DNA of 64,000 bases from Methanomassiliicoccus sp. (GTDB lineage: Archaea; Thermoplasmatota; Thermoplasmata; Methanomassiliicoccales; Methanomassiliicoccaceae): the NCBI GenBank assembly GCA_012719175.1, contig JAAYAX010000015.1, positions 1 through 64,000 on the forward strand. The letters run 5' to 3'. Below the pieces are notes generated by a model. The model did no database searches and was not told the origin of the DNA. It saw nothing but the letters and a program-made list of their open reading frames with translations. This document shows positions 53,525 to 62,969 of the stretch, one piece after another (position 1 is the stretch's first letter; each line of letters starts with the position of its first letter). Made by a program: the position numbers and the translations under genes.

Positions 53525-53732
53525 GCATCAGACAGATAATATCGTCCAGGTTCGGCAACGACACCTGGAGGTCGGAGCGTTCATCCAGTGTCTAATTTGC
53601 CGCCTCATGGTAATCGTAGATACGCTCTTTATTTGAATCCTGGACATTTGACCGGGATGCAACGATCGCCACACATAATAATGGTCACGAACGTATATGA
53701 TAATTTTATTTTTTCATCATGAAATCATATTA

Positions 53733-53744
53733 TTTTATATACTA
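53733..53744 (+). promoter_or_regulatory. TATA box of the fic gene
   Basis: TTTTATATACTA is ~27-30 bp before the ATGs at 53760 and 53766. There is no Shine-Dalgarno site, so the mRNA is probably leaderless. The surrounding ~100 bp are very AT-rich compared with the window. Confidence 0.55.
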
Positions 53745-53765
53745 TTTATGTTCATATCTATGGTC

Positions 53766-54671
53766 ATGAAAAAAACCATACTTGATAGTCTCAGGAGCGA
53801 ACTACTTGACCGGGGGTCGCTGGATTCCCTGCCTGAGGCCATCTGGAAGGGGATGAGCTCGCTCAACACCTATGGTACGAACGCCATCGAAGGAAACACA
53901 CTGAGCATGGATGAGGTGGAGACCGTCCTCCTCGGCATGAAAGGTGTGGAGAGGCCGATCGCTCACATTCTGGAAACGATCCAACACGAGAGGGCGTTCA
54001 GAGACCTGATGAAGCGAAGAGGTAGGGCCATCAATCTGGTGACCATCCTTGAGATCCATGAAGAGGTGTTCGTGGGACTGATGGACGATGCGGGCCAGTG
54101 GAGGCGGACAAACGTGAACGTCCGGGGTGCATCGTTCACTCCACCAAGGCCGGAGAAGGTGGTACAGAGGATGGACGCTTTGATCGAGGAATACGATAGA
54201 AGGGACATGGAAGGCGAAGATCCATTGATATTAGGGTCCTGGCTGCATCATGGCTTCGAGGCGGTCCATCCATTCAGCGATGGCAACGGGCGTGTGGGAA
54301 GGTTACTGCTGAACCTTCACCTCATGAAGCACAACTGGCCGCCCGTCCATGTCCTTCCGCCAGACCGTGACATCTATCTGGATGCACTGGAAGAAGGCAA
54401 CAAGGGGTCTCTGGCACCGCTGACCGATTACCTGAAGGTCATCATGGGAAGCTCCCTCCTTGACCTCCTGTCCCAGGTAGGCACTGCTGAAGACGAACTG
54501 AGGTCCCTCATCGAACTACAGGAAATGGGCCCTTATTCAGCCAAATACCTTGCCCTGAGAGCAAAGCAGGGTGAGCTTCCGGCCTTAAGGATTAAGGGTG
54601 GTTGGAGATCGAGCAAGCGGGCCCTCGTCCTATATTCTGATGAGGTGGGAAGGGATTCGAGGAGGAAGTGA
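53766..54671 (+). CDS. Fic-domain AMPylase-like protein with inhibitory helix
   Basis: A 301-residue Fic protein. The active-site loop is HPFSDGNGRVGR beginning at His168, with all catalytic residues. The N-terminal inhibitory motif is TNAIEGN with Glu42, the class II arrangement in which a glutamate from the same chain blocks ATP binding. The C-terminal ~45 residues resemble the small winged-helix end of such proteins. Fic proteins usually transfer AMP to a target protein hydroxyl; the target is unknown. It stands in AT-rich DNA and is convergent with the coiled-coil nuclease candidate. No antitoxin-like gene is needed, since inhibition is internal. Confidence 0.92.
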   Translation: MKKTILDSLRSELLDRGSLDSLPEAIWKGMSSLNTYGTNAIEGNTLSMDEVETVLLGMKGVERPIAHILETIQHERAFRDLMKRRGRAINLVTILEIHEEVFVGLMDDAGQWRRTNVNVRGASFTPPRPEKVVQRMDALIEEYDRRDMEGEDPLILGSWLHHGFEAVHPFSDGNGRVGRLLLNLHLMKHNWPPVHVLPPDRDIYLDALEEGNKGSLAPLTDYLKVIMGSSLLDLLSQVGTAEDELRSLIELQEMGPYSAKYLALRAKQGELPALRIKGGWRSSKRALVLYSDEVGRDSRRK

Positions 54672-54720
54672 ACTGGCAGGTCAGCTCATTCCGCCAGCTC
54701 GCTCATCGCGGCGGCCCGAA

Positions 54721-56202
54721 CTATCGGTCCGTCCTCTTCCCTTCCTTCAGCAATGGCAAGGCCTCGATGGTCCCTGACGTCTCCGACGTCTCTAACCCAA
54801 GGAAGGAGGTTTCCTTCATGACGCCGTCCACCGCCTTCTGCAGCGACCTCTCGGTGATCAGCTTGGCCTTTTGCTCCACCGGGGGGTTCACCTTGGTCGA
54901 CCTCTCGTACTCTTCCATCTTATCCGTCATGTCCTCCGGCAGGCAGCCACATTCCTTGAGCGCCCTGAAGCTCTCCTCGCAGAAGAACGCGTCCACCTGG
55001 ATGCGCCTCTTCGTCAGGTGGCTGAACCTACCGATGACGCGGCAGATGCTGTCCCGGTCCTCCGGGCTCAGCTGGTCGGCGAACTCGTACTCCTCTATCT
55101 TCTTCAGGCTGAGGATTATAGGCTCCAGGGAGTCGACTGTCACCACAAAGACGTTGTAGTCGCCGTGGTTCATCGTATGCTCGTCGAAGAGGTGTATGGT
55201 ATTGGACGGTACGACGAGGTATACGTCCTTCTTGACGCTGGCCTCCTTTACGTACTTCTGGACTTCGCCGGATTGCTTCTTCACATAGTCCGGGAAGTTG
55301 GTCAGATCGTCACCCTGGGGGCTCTTGGCGTCGAAGATCACGTACTCCTCGCATATCATGAGGGTGTTGTCAGGTTTGCCCTTGAACGGCACCTTCTCCT
55401 TGCCCACGTACTCTATTGCATGCTTATTGCATAATGACCTCAGCGACTCCTCGACCCTCCGCTCGTGGTTAAGCCAGGTCCTCTTCATGTCCTCGAACTG
55501 CTTCTCGAAGGCGGCCTTCCTCTCCTCATCCAAACGCGCCTTGTCCTCCTTGAGGACGGCCATGAAATGGTCCAGCTCGTTCATCTTGTCCGCGTGCTCC
55601 TCGCTCCTGGAACTTTCGACGCTCTCGAACTGGGTGATGCGCTTGTTGCATTCGGCGAGCGTCGTGCTCAGCTCCTCGTGCCTTCGCTTGTGATCGCCGA
55701 TTTCCGCCTCCAGCTCGCGGACGCGGTTGGAGTTGCTCTCCTTGGCCGTCAATGCCTCGGCCAGCCTGCTCTCCCTCACCGTTAGGTCATCGTTCCTCTC
55801 CTCGACGTTATGTTGCAAGGCAGTGACCTGAACCCGGAGCTCGGCGACCTTCTCCATGCTGGCCTCAGCCGAGGTCTCCAGCTCGCGTATCCTGGTGATG
55901 CGCTCATTGAGCTGAGCCTTCGCCTCGTCCAACGCCGTCCTGGCCTGCGTGAGCTCTATCGTGAGCCTGCTCACCTCTCTGCCGCCGGCCTCGGCCTCCC
56001 GTTTAGCGGACTCGAGCAGCTGGTTGAGGCCGTATAGCTGCTGGTTCACGCCATCCCTCTGGTTCCTGAGCAGCGCGTACTCGTTGCTGGCCTCGTAGCT
56101 CAGGCTCCGGATCCTGCCCCAGGAAAACAGGCGTCCAAACAGGCCGATGCTCTTCACTTCCTCGAAGAACGCCTCCATTGCCGTGCGGTTAGTGATCGCC
56201 AT
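54721..56202 (-). CDS. Coiled-coil protein with PD-(D/E)XK-like domain (RmuC-like)
   Basis: A 493-residue protein: a short hydrophobic N-terminal segment (SIGLFGRLFSWGRIRSL), a coiled coil from ~40 to ~260 rich in EL/AE heptads, then a restriction-endonuclease-like core with GKPDNTLMICEEYVIFDAKSP (candidate Asp and D-x-K ligands) and YVKEASVKKDVYLVVPSNT. The order coiled coil then nuclease is that of RmuC-type proteins, which limit DNA rearrangements, but similarity by eye is weak. GGTGG before the ATG at 56202. Convergent with fic. Confidence 0.7.
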   Translation of the reverse strand: MAITNRTAMEAFFEEVKSIGLFGRLFSWGRIRSLSYEASNEYALLRNQRDGVNQQLYGLNQLLESAKREAEAGGREVSRLTIELTQARTALDEAKAQLNERITRIRELETSAEASMEKVAELRVQVTALQHNVEERNDDLTVRESRLAEALTAKESNSNRVRELEAEIGDHKRRHEELSTTLAECNKRITQFESVESSRSEEHADKMNELDHFMAVLKEDKARLDEERKAAFEKQFEDMKRTWLNHERRVEESLRSLCNKHAIEYVGKEKVPFKGKPDNTLMICEEYVIFDAKSPQGDDLTNFPDYVKKQSGEVQKYVKEASVKKDVYLVVPSNTIHLFDEHTMNHGDYNVFVVTVDSLEPIILSLKKIEEYEFADQLSPEDRDSICRVIGRFSHLTKRRIQVDAFFCEESFRALKECGCLPEDMTDKMEEYERSTKVNPPVEQKAKLITERSLQKAVDGVMKETSFLGLETSETSGTIEALPLLKEGKRTDR

Positions 56203-56400
56203 TAGTGCCCACCCATCCCAAACTGGATGGAGATGTCCTCTCTGTGTATTAACTATAATCAGAACAATATGAAAAGGCTAGAATCCCTCTTCCCCACCGA
56301 GCGCCCCATCGTCCGTGGGAAAACGGGAAGAGCTTGCGGTGCTACCATCGGGGCTGATCATTAATAGGATGCAGATGGCATGTTGGTTCTGTGAGCTGAG

Positions 56401-56928
56401 TTGACGGATGATCGCAGCAAGGCCATCGTGATCAGCCTAACTGCACTGGGGATTTCGATAGTCTCGATCGTTATCTCATATTATCTGCTGGACCTAGGAA
56501 TCTGGTCTTGGGTGATCGGCGGCCTCGTTATGACATTATGCCTCCTGGCATCCTTTTATTTAAGAAGAAGTGCCGGGAGGGAGGTGGTCGCGCGGGTCAG
56601 GGCCACGGACGACGAGGGGTTCCAGAAGATGGAGCGAGTGCTGAACCGCACCGTCGGCAAGCAGCCGACAGGCCCGCTGTGGGAGTCCAGGGTTTATAAG
56701 CTCTCCAAGGGGGACGTGCTCAAGGTGGAAGTGATCGCCGATCACGAGGTCACGGCCCGGCTGGTCAGGACCGGACCCGTTAAAGTGAATGTCGATGGCT
56801 CTACCGGCCCTGTCAAGAGGTGGTCAAAAAAGATCGAGGTCCGCGAGGGTGGAGATCATCGGGTCATCCTCGATTGTGGACATCCCAAGATCACCGTGAC
56901 GGTCAAGATCGGGTTGCGGTCGAAATGA
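56401..56928 (+). CDS. Two-helix membrane protein, function unknown
   Basis: A 175-residue protein with two adjacent N-terminal transmembrane helices (ISLTALGISIVSIVISYYLL; VIGGLVMTLCLLASFYL) and a ~120-residue beta-rich domain behind them (DVLKVEVIADHEVTARLV). The start is TTG at 56401, the only usable one because a TGA precedes it at 56392. The AT-poor upstream gap 56203-56400 shows no gene. No family recognised. Confidence 0.65.
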   Translation: MTDDRSKAIVISLTALGISIVSIVISYYLLDLGIWSWVIGGLVMTLCLLASFYLRRSAGREVVARVRATDDEGFQKMERVLNRTVGKQPTGPLWESRVYKLSKGDVLKVEVIADHEVTARLVRTGPVKVNVDGSTGPVKRWSKKIEVREGGDHRVILDCGHPKITVTVKIGLRSK

Positions 56929-57015
56929 TTGAAAATGGCACCACTCTGCATAATGGCCCATGGGCTGATAAATTATGATTAGGAGAAGTCTCGAGCCCTC
57001 TCATCACCTGCGCTA

Positions 57016-57549
57016 TCAGTTGATGAGGTCCACTCCGAATAACGATAGCAGAATGAGCAATATGGATGCCCTGGTTATCCCAGCGCACAGGTTGGCGAAC
57101 GCGAACATCTGCATGGTGAACACTCCGTTCTTGTTCAATATCGAGAAGATGTATAGGGGGACGGTATCGGTCATCAGGGGGACGGAGAGGATGAGGTACA
57201 GGCCGAGGTAGTTCAGCTTCTTCACCAACCATTCGGACTTGGCCACAAGCCATCCGAACCCCGGCCATTTCGCGGACCAGCCCTCGACCTTGTCTCCGAT
57301 GCCCAGACCCAGGTAGAACACCAGGACGCTACCGACCATCTTGCCGAGACCCAGGATGGCTGCCAGCATGATCACTGGCGTGTGTGGGCTCAGCAGAAGT
57401 CCGACCTCCACTGGTATGGGCAATATCACCGCGGCCATGATGGCGTAGAAGAAGAGAACGATGCTGTAAGCGATGGGGTCCGCCGCCGTCTGGGCAAGAA
57501 AGCTCATCATGCCATCGATGATCGATGTGAGCGTCTGCGGTAACTCCAC
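57016..57549 (-). CDS. DedA/VTT-like small membrane protein
   Basis: A 177-residue integral membrane protein with four to five helices. The re-entrant motif FYAIMAAVILPIPVEVGLLLSP and the later GLYLILSVPLMTD resemble the VTT/DedA fold used in lipid scrambling or export. The start is a GTG at 57549. Alternative: an unrelated small multidrug-export-like protein. No clear neighbour link. Confidence 0.65.
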   Translation of the reverse strand: MELPQTLTSIIDGMMSFLAQTAADPIAYSIVLFFYAIMAAVILPIPVEVGLLLSPHTPVIMLAAILGLGKMVGSVLVFYLGLGIGDKVEGWSAKWPGFGWLVAKSEWLVKKLNYLGLYLILSVPLMTDTVPLYIFSILNKNGVFTMQMFAFANLCAGITRASILLILLSLFGVDLIN

Positions 57550-57816
57550 GAGTAGCCGTATGCCCTCTTTCTATTAACCTATTCTACCAGGCATGGTGCT
57601 CATGATAACCAGGACCGGACAGTGGTGGTCAGTTTCGTTGAGGCATCATAATGAGCGCCATCTAGGAAAAGACCATCAAATAGCGATCGATCGAAGCGTA
57701 GCCAGATCATTGATGATCCAGGCGATGGTCCATGAAAAGCTCATTATAAGAATATTATTTTTTCAACATAATATATTTAAGACCCGTGTGGTCTTGATGC
57801 TTTTGGTCAAACCCCT

Positions 57817-58164
57817 ATGAGCAAGCATGCTGCCTCCCTAATCGTCGATGGTGACGTAAAAAGAGTGTATGAATCCGCCCTACGATGTCTTGCCGGTCAG
57901 GAATATCGACTGGTCAGGGACGAAAGTCCTACGCGACTGGAGATGGAGCGCGGGAACCCATGGTACTCCACCATCTTCCTGTTCCCAGGGTATGCCAGAA
58001 GCTGGAAGGACCACTACTGCCATGTGACAGCGTCGTTCCTCAAGGATGCGCCCGGCAAGGTCCGTATCGAGTGGGACTTCAACTGGAAGTACAGCGTGAT
58101 GCGGCCGATGATCATGGAGCTGGTGGATGAGGAGATATCCAGCATAGGTCCTTGTGCTCAGTGA
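57817..58164 (+). CDS. Hypothetical soluble protein
   Basis: A 115-residue soluble protein that opens with MSKHAASLIVDGDVKRVYESALRCL and continues in alternating charged strands with several tryptophans and tyrosines. The layout (helix after strand, then antiparallel strands) could be a START-like or DUF1499-like fold, but I do not recognise it. TATA-like ATATATTTAAG lies ~40 bp upstream (57769-57779). Confidence 0.6.
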   Translation: MSKHAASLIVDGDVKRVYESALRCLAGQEYRLVRDESPTRLEMERGNPWYSTIFLFPGYARSWKDHYCHVTASFLKDAPGKVRIEWDFNWKYSVMRPMIMELVDEEISSIGPCAQ

Positions 58165-58247
58165 TGGATGTCAAGATAGGACTGCATGCTCAAGCATCAT
58201 CACGTCAATTCCTTTCAAAAGTGTATCTATGAGCTCCAACCGCATCT

Positions 58248-58769
58248 CTATGGCATCGGCCGCTGTGGATTCTTCTCCAGCTTGGACGTGTCATATCCCT
58301 TGGTACTAATGCGCTGCAGCAGCTCCTCATACAACGTATCGTCCATCTGTGGCGTTCTCGAGAGGATCCACAGGAACCTGCGGGACTCCTGGCCGACGAC
58401 CGCGTACTCGTAATCCTTCCCGAGCTCGATGATCCAGTAGTCCGCTGCGAAGGGCCAGAAGAATGAGACCTTCAGCTTGGCGTTCGTCTTCTTATCGACC
58501 ACGGTGGCGGTCCCCTTGGCGACCTTCTCCTTCCCATTGAAGTCTTTCACGTACCCTTTGTTCAGCACCCTGACCTTGCCGTTGGGAAGCAACGTGTAGT
58601 TAGCGGTGATGCCTACGAGGCCCTCTTCGAACTTGAACGGTATCTTGGCAATCTCATACCATGTTCCCATGTACCTTTCCACGTCGACATGATCAACGGT
58701 CCTGAGCTCGGGCATCATACATCCAAATGATGCTCTTTGCTGGATTAATTCGTTTCCCTTGCTGGACAT
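58248..58769 (-). CDS. Lipocalin-family protein (Blc-like)
   Basis: A 173-residue lipocalin: RYMGTWYEIAKIPF holds the diagnostic GxW, followed by TANYTLLPNGKVRVLNKG, and the later YAVVGQESRRFLWILSRTP is the usual TDY-like plus R motif. Blc proteins bind lipids at membranes. Unlike bacterial Blc there is no signal peptide or lipobox cysteine, so this form stays in the cytoplasm. Archaeal lipocalins are rare; transfer from bacteria is likely. It is 21 bp downstream of the methyltransferase gene, on the same strand. Confidence 0.88.
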   Translation of the reverse strand: MSSKGNELIQQRASFGCMMPELRTVDHVDVERYMGTWYEIAKIPFKFEEGLVGITANYTLLPNGKVRVLNKGYVKDFNGKEKVAKGTATVVDKKTNAKLKVSFFWPFAADYWIIELGKDYEYAVVGQESRRFLWILSRTPQMDDTLYEELLQRISTKGYDTSKLEKNPQRPMP

Positions 58770-58790
58770 GATATGATGGTAGATGTTCGA

Positions 58791-59582
58791 TCATCGGCTG
58801 TCGAGACAGGCATGGTGGCGGGCCACGACGAACAAGCGTTTGAACGGGAACAGGACCCTGCCATCTTGCTGCGCGACGTAGGTGGTTTTCAATACTTTGC
58901 ACACAGAGGCTTTGAAGTCGACTATCTGCTCGCCCTCCAGGTGGTCAGTGTACGGCCGTAGGGCTGTCGACTCCATCATGCTGATGATATCACTGTGACC
59001 GGGCATTATGTGGAAGTACTCCGTCGCCCACATCTGGATGTCGTCGGTGAGCTGGGAAAGCAGGTCGTAGTAGAACCCATCGGGGTGGAACGAGAAGCCC
59101 GTTCGGACGTCACCCAGTTTAGGCGACCATTGTGGTGTCGATACTAACTCGGCGACCACCTTCGACATTGGCATCTGGTCGTACTGAGGGAGCTGGGCCG
59201 CGAAGATGCCTTCCTCACCGAGAAGTTTGAACAGGCGCGGGATCAGGGCTTCGTGGTCGGGCATCCACTGCAGCGAGGCGTTGGCAAAGACCACGTCGAA
59301 CGTACCCAGATCCGAAAGATCGCCGGAGGCGTCCCGGACCAGGAACTCCGCCTCTGGGCAATCCTGTCGGGCCTTTTCAACCATGTTCTTGGAGCTGTCC
59401 AGACCGATGACCTTAGCTGCCGGCCATCTATCTCTGAGCGCGATGGTGCTGTTGCCTGGCCCGCAGCCAATGTCCAGGATCCGTTTTGGTTCGGCAGTAT
59501 CGATGCGGGAGATAAGGTCGTGCACAGGCCGCGTGCGCTCGTTTACGAATCGAAGGTATTGCGTGGGATTCCAGTCGGACAT
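58791..59582 (-). CDS. Trans-aconitate 2-methyltransferase-like SAM methyltransferase
   Basis: A 263-residue class I methyltransferase. The N-terminal DWNPTQYLRFVNERTRPVHDL is typical of Tam; motif I is ILDIGCGPGNST, followed by GLDSSKNMV (ribose-binding Asp), and FDVVFANASLQWMPDH is the later motif. It would methylate trans-aconitate using S-adenosylmethionine. Full length. Together with the downstream lipocalin gene it forms a compact, bacterial-looking pair; functional link unknown. Confidence 0.87.
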   Translation of the reverse strand: MSDWNPTQYLRFVNERTRPVHDLISRIDTAEPKRILDIGCGPGNSTIALRDRWPAAKVIGLDSSKNMVEKARQDCPEAEFLVRDASGDLSDLGTFDVVFANASLQWMPDHEALIPRLFKLLGEEGIFAAQLPQYDQMPMSKVVAELVSTPQWSPKLGDVRTGFSFHPDGFYYDLLSQLTDDIQMWATEYFHIMPGHSDIISMMESTALRPYTDHLEGEQIVDFKASVCKVLKTTYVAQQDGRVLFPFKRLFVVARHHACLDSR

Positions 59583-59687
59583 CGTGAATCATCAGCCATG
59601 CGTAGCGGACGCTTCCGGTGATGTAAATTCTAGGATATTTCACCTTTCAACGATGTCAGTCGGCTCCTAACGGTTAGCTAGACGGCA

Positions 59688-62600
59688 TCAGAGCGTGAGC
59701 AACCGCTCCTCATCCACCAGCCATAGTAATGAGCTCACCTTTTTCTTCATTTGATCGGCGATCGCCTTCTCGTAGATCTCCATCTGGAGCCTGTAATCTT
59801 CGAGCTTCTCATCACCGATCTCGCCGTCAAAGCGACCGGTCTTATGGTCCACTACGAGCCATGAACCGTCGCCGTTCTGCAGCAGCAGGTCGATCCTGCC
59901 CTTGTAGACCTCGTCATCTACCTTGGCCATGAACGCCAGCTCCCGATAAACGGCCTTGGCATCGGTCATCATGGGCTCGGACATCAAGCGGTCGTACATG
60001 CCGGAGAGCTCCCTCACCCTGGCGCCATCTGTTATGCCGTACTTCCTGAGCACCACGCTGGCATCCTTACCGCTGAGGATCTCGTGGATGATAGTGCCCC
60101 TCACCGTCGGGATGTTTAAGCAGCTCAGCTCCCCCTTTACGACGATATCCGGCAGCTTCGTCCTCACCCTGCCTGCTGCTACGGCCCTCTTACGCTCATG
60201 GGATATCTGCGACGGAGAGAGCGGCGTCTTTGATGGAGCTACATCTATGGGCGCTCGGGGTACGATGAAGGCGCTCATCTCTTCTGGGTCCAGCAGCGAC
60301 CCGGTCGCCATCTCCCTCTCCTCCGCCTCAAACACCCCGGGGTCCTGGACTATCCCCAACGACAGCTGGGGGCTGATGACCTTCTCTCCAGCGCTGATGT
60401 CCTCGACGCCTATGGCCGCTGCCTGAAGTATCCAGTTGATCCACAGCTCCTTCTCCTGTTCCTTCTCATTAGGCGTGCTGCCGCACATCACCAGGTGGTC
60501 CTTGGCCCGGGTCAGCGCCACATAGAGGAGGCGCTTCCTCTCCGCCGATGCCTTGGAGTCAAGCTCCTCGGCGATTATCCTCTTGGGCAGGGTCGCCTTC
60601 AGCTTGTGACCGTCCCCCGGGTCCGGGGCGTCGACACCGATACCCGCGTCCTCGGAGAACAGGAGCAGGGACGAGTCCTCGCCCCTGAAGAAGTTCATCT
60701 CCGGCACGAAGACTATGGGGAACTCCAGCCCCTTGGCCGCGTGGACGGTCATGATCTTCACCGAGCCCTCACCGCCGGCGAGCTGCGCCAATCCTTCCTT
60801 GGCCCCGGCCTCCATGCTCAGTTGCATCCAGCGCTTGAATTCCGACAGCGAGAGAAAACCGGACGAGTGCGCGTTCCTGACCATGGAGAGGAGCTTCTCG
60901 AGGTTGGCGATCATCAGCTCGCCGTCGTCCAGCGCCCCGTACACGGCGAAGATGCCGGACTCCCGGTACACCATGTTCAGCAGCTGAGGCACGGTGGAGC
61001 GGGGAGCGTAGTGGAGCCAGCGATTTAGTCTCTCTACAGAGCGTCTAACACGCTCATCCTCCGTTCCAGCGGCATATGCGACGAGGGCGTTCCACAAGGA
61101 GCCGTTCCGCCGACAGAGCATGTGGAAGAGCTGCTCGTCCGAGAACGAGAAATATGGTGAACGGAGCACGCCGTACAGCGACATATCGTCATCCTCATCG
61201 CTGAGGAAGGAGAGGAGGTTGCTCAGGTCGATGATCTCCTGCCTCTCGAAGAACCCCAGGCCGCCGTGGACACGGTAGGGGATGCCGTAGCGGGTTAGCG
61301 CGTCCTCAAAATCATGAAGGCGCGTCTTCGCTCGGAGCAGGATGGCGATGTCTCCATACCCTGCCTTCCTGGGAACGTCCAGGTGTTTCTTGCCGTCCTC
61401 GGACCAGTATATCTCCCTTGTCCCCATCTCCACGATGTTCTGCACGCGGCGGGCGATGAACTCCGCCTCCGAGCCACCATCTTCTGGAAGAAGAAGCAGC
61501 TCCACCGAGCCCTGGTCATCCTTGCGAGCATCGCCGCACCTCATCTCCTGGTACTGGAACTCCCACCTCTCCCTGGCCTCGCCCATGAGCTGGCCGAAGA
61601 CTTGGTTCACGAAGTCTATGACCTGCGGTGATGAGCGGTAGTTCGTGTCGAGGTGTATGCTCCTCCCTTCCAGCAGTTCGTCGATCCTGCCCTGGAAGTC
61701 CTTGAACATGGACACATCCACGTTGCGGAAGAGGTAGATGGACTGCTTGGGATCGCCAACGATGAACAGCCGCTCCTTAGCGTCCTCGCCGCCGGCCATC
61801 CTCCAGATGATGTCGCTCTGTATCGCATCCGTATCCTGGAACTCGTCCACCAGGATGTAGCGGTACCTTCTGGTGAACTCCTCCTCCACCATCGCCGGGT
61901 CCCTCTCGAACAGGTCGTGGACGATGGCGATCATGTCCCCGAAGTCGATGGCGTTGCCGTCCCGCTTCAGCTCGCTGATGATGGCCTTATAGGAATCGAA
62001 GACCAGCTTCAGGTCCAGGAGGATCTTGGCCGCCCCCTCGTTGAGGTCCTCCGCCCCCTCGTCCATGATGTCCGTCCCATGGCGCTTAAGCGCTTCCTGG
62101 ATAGCCGCGACCGCGTCCCGGAACCGCCCCAGGTCCTGACCGAACACGGGCTTGCTTCCCCCGTTCCTCGTGCCTTTCACCTTCCCCAGCTCGCTGATGG
62201 CATTGCACGTTTCCTCTACAGGAACGCTAGTGCTGATATCATCGAGCAACGGGGCGATCGCATCCAGGTACTTGCATCCTGAGTCCTTTCCGCCGCTGTA
62301 TCTTGGGGCGAGCTCTCGAAGCGTTTCCACGGCTCCCATGAATGCCTCGTCCTCGATGAAGAAGGTAACCGATCTCCTGCGGCCCTCACACGCTATATCC
62401 CTCCACCGAACCAGGAGCTCGTCCTTGGTGGTGAACGAATTGAGGAAGTTGGATGTCTCGGAGCGCCGATCGTATAGGTACTGCAGGCTCGTCGCGAGCT
62501 TCGACATAGGCATGTCGGAGAGGAGGCGCACCAGTGCTTCGTTGACATCCGGCTCCAGCGGCGGAGAGAGCAGGCGGTCTAAAGCCTCGCCAAGAAGCTC

Positions 62601-62969
62601 TCTCTTCTCCACCTCCTCCAGGACGTGGAAGCTGGGCGGTACCCCTGTCTCCAGCGGGAACTCCTTGATGACGCTCACGCAGAACGCGTGGAAAGTGGAG
62701 ATCTTGCACCAGTTGATCTCCTCCTTGACCCGGTCCCACTCCTCGCCCTGCAGCTTCATGATGGAGGTGCGCACGCGGTGCTTCATCTCCGCCGCCGCCT
62801 TCTCCGTGAACGTCAGCGCGAGTATCTCCGAGACCGCTACGCCGCTCTCGATGAGGTGAATGTACTTCTCGACCAGGGTGTGCGTCTTCCCGGCACCGGC
62901 TCCGGCCGTCACGCACATCGACCTGGAAGGGTCCATCGCTTCCCGCTGCCGCTCACTCAGCAACGTCAT
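59688..62969 (-). CDS. AddA-like UvrD/RecB helicase-nuclease
   Basis: A 1093-residue protein. Residues ~1-850: SF1A UvrD-type helicase, with Walker A TAGAGAGKT at 21-29, TFTEKAAAEM, RYILVDEFQDTDAIQ, GDPKQSIYLFR, and the later motifs TVHAAKGLEFPIVF and LLYVALTRAKDHL. Residues ~930-1090: PD-(D/E)XK nuclease with YKGRIDLLL, WLVVDHKTG and YRLQMEIY. This is the AddA layout for double-strand-break end resection. The ATG at 62969 is chosen because a longer frame to 63077 overlaps the AddB-like gene by 125 bp; with 62969 the overlap is 17 bp. Confidence 0.9.
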   Translation of the reverse strand: MTLLSERQREAMDPSRSMCVTAGAGAGKTHTLVEKYIHLIESGVAVSEILALTFTEKAAAEMKHRVRTSIMKLQGEEWDRVKEEINWCKISTFHAFCVSVIKEFPLETGVPPSFHVLEEVEKRELLGEALDRLLSPPLEPDVNEALVRLLSDMPMSKLATSLQYLYDRRSETSNFLNSFTTKDELLVRWRDIACEGRRRSVTFFIEDEAFMGAVETLRELAPRYSGGKDSGCKYLDAIAPLLDDISTSVPVEETCNAISELGKVKGTRNGGSKPVFGQDLGRFRDAVAAIQEALKRHGTDIMDEGAEDLNEGAAKILLDLKLVFDSYKAIISELKRDGNAIDFGDMIAIVHDLFERDPAMVEEEFTRRYRYILVDEFQDTDAIQSDIIWRMAGGEDAKERLFIVGDPKQSIYLFRNVDVSMFKDFQGRIDELLEGRSIHLDTNYRSSPQVIDFVNQVFGQLMGEARERWEFQYQEMRCGDARKDDQGSVELLLLPEDGGSEAEFIARRVQNIVEMGTREIYWSEDGKKHLDVPRKAGYGDIAILLRAKTRLHDFEDALTRYGIPYRVHGGLGFFERQEIIDLSNLLSFLSDEDDDMSLYGVLRSPYFSFSDEQLFHMLCRRNGSLWNALVAYAAGTEDERVRRSVERLNRWLHYAPRSTVPQLLNMVYRESGIFAVYGALDDGELMIANLEKLLSMVRNAHSSGFLSLSEFKRWMQLSMEAGAKEGLAQLAGGEGSVKIMTVHAAKGLEFPIVFVPEMNFFRGEDSSLLLFSEDAGIGVDAPDPGDGHKLKATLPKRIIAEELDSKASAERKRLLYVALTRAKDHLVMCGSTPNEKEQEKELWINWILQAAAIGVEDISAGEKVISPQLSLGIVQDPGVFEAEEREMATGSLLDPEEMSAFIVPRAPIDVAPSKTPLSPSQISHERKRAVAAGRVRTKLPDIVVKGELSCLNIPTVRGTIIHEILSGKDASVVLRKYGITDGARVRELSGMYDRLMSEPMMTDAKAVYRELAFMAKVDDEVYKGRIDLLLQNGDGSWLVVDHKTGRFDGEIGDEKLEDYRLQMEIYEKAIADQMKKKVSSLLWLVDEERLLTL

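Noticed and set aside
52200-54700. Possible insertion sequence in the AT-rich region.
   Set aside because: No transposase motif, no terminal inverted repeats and no target duplication could be found.
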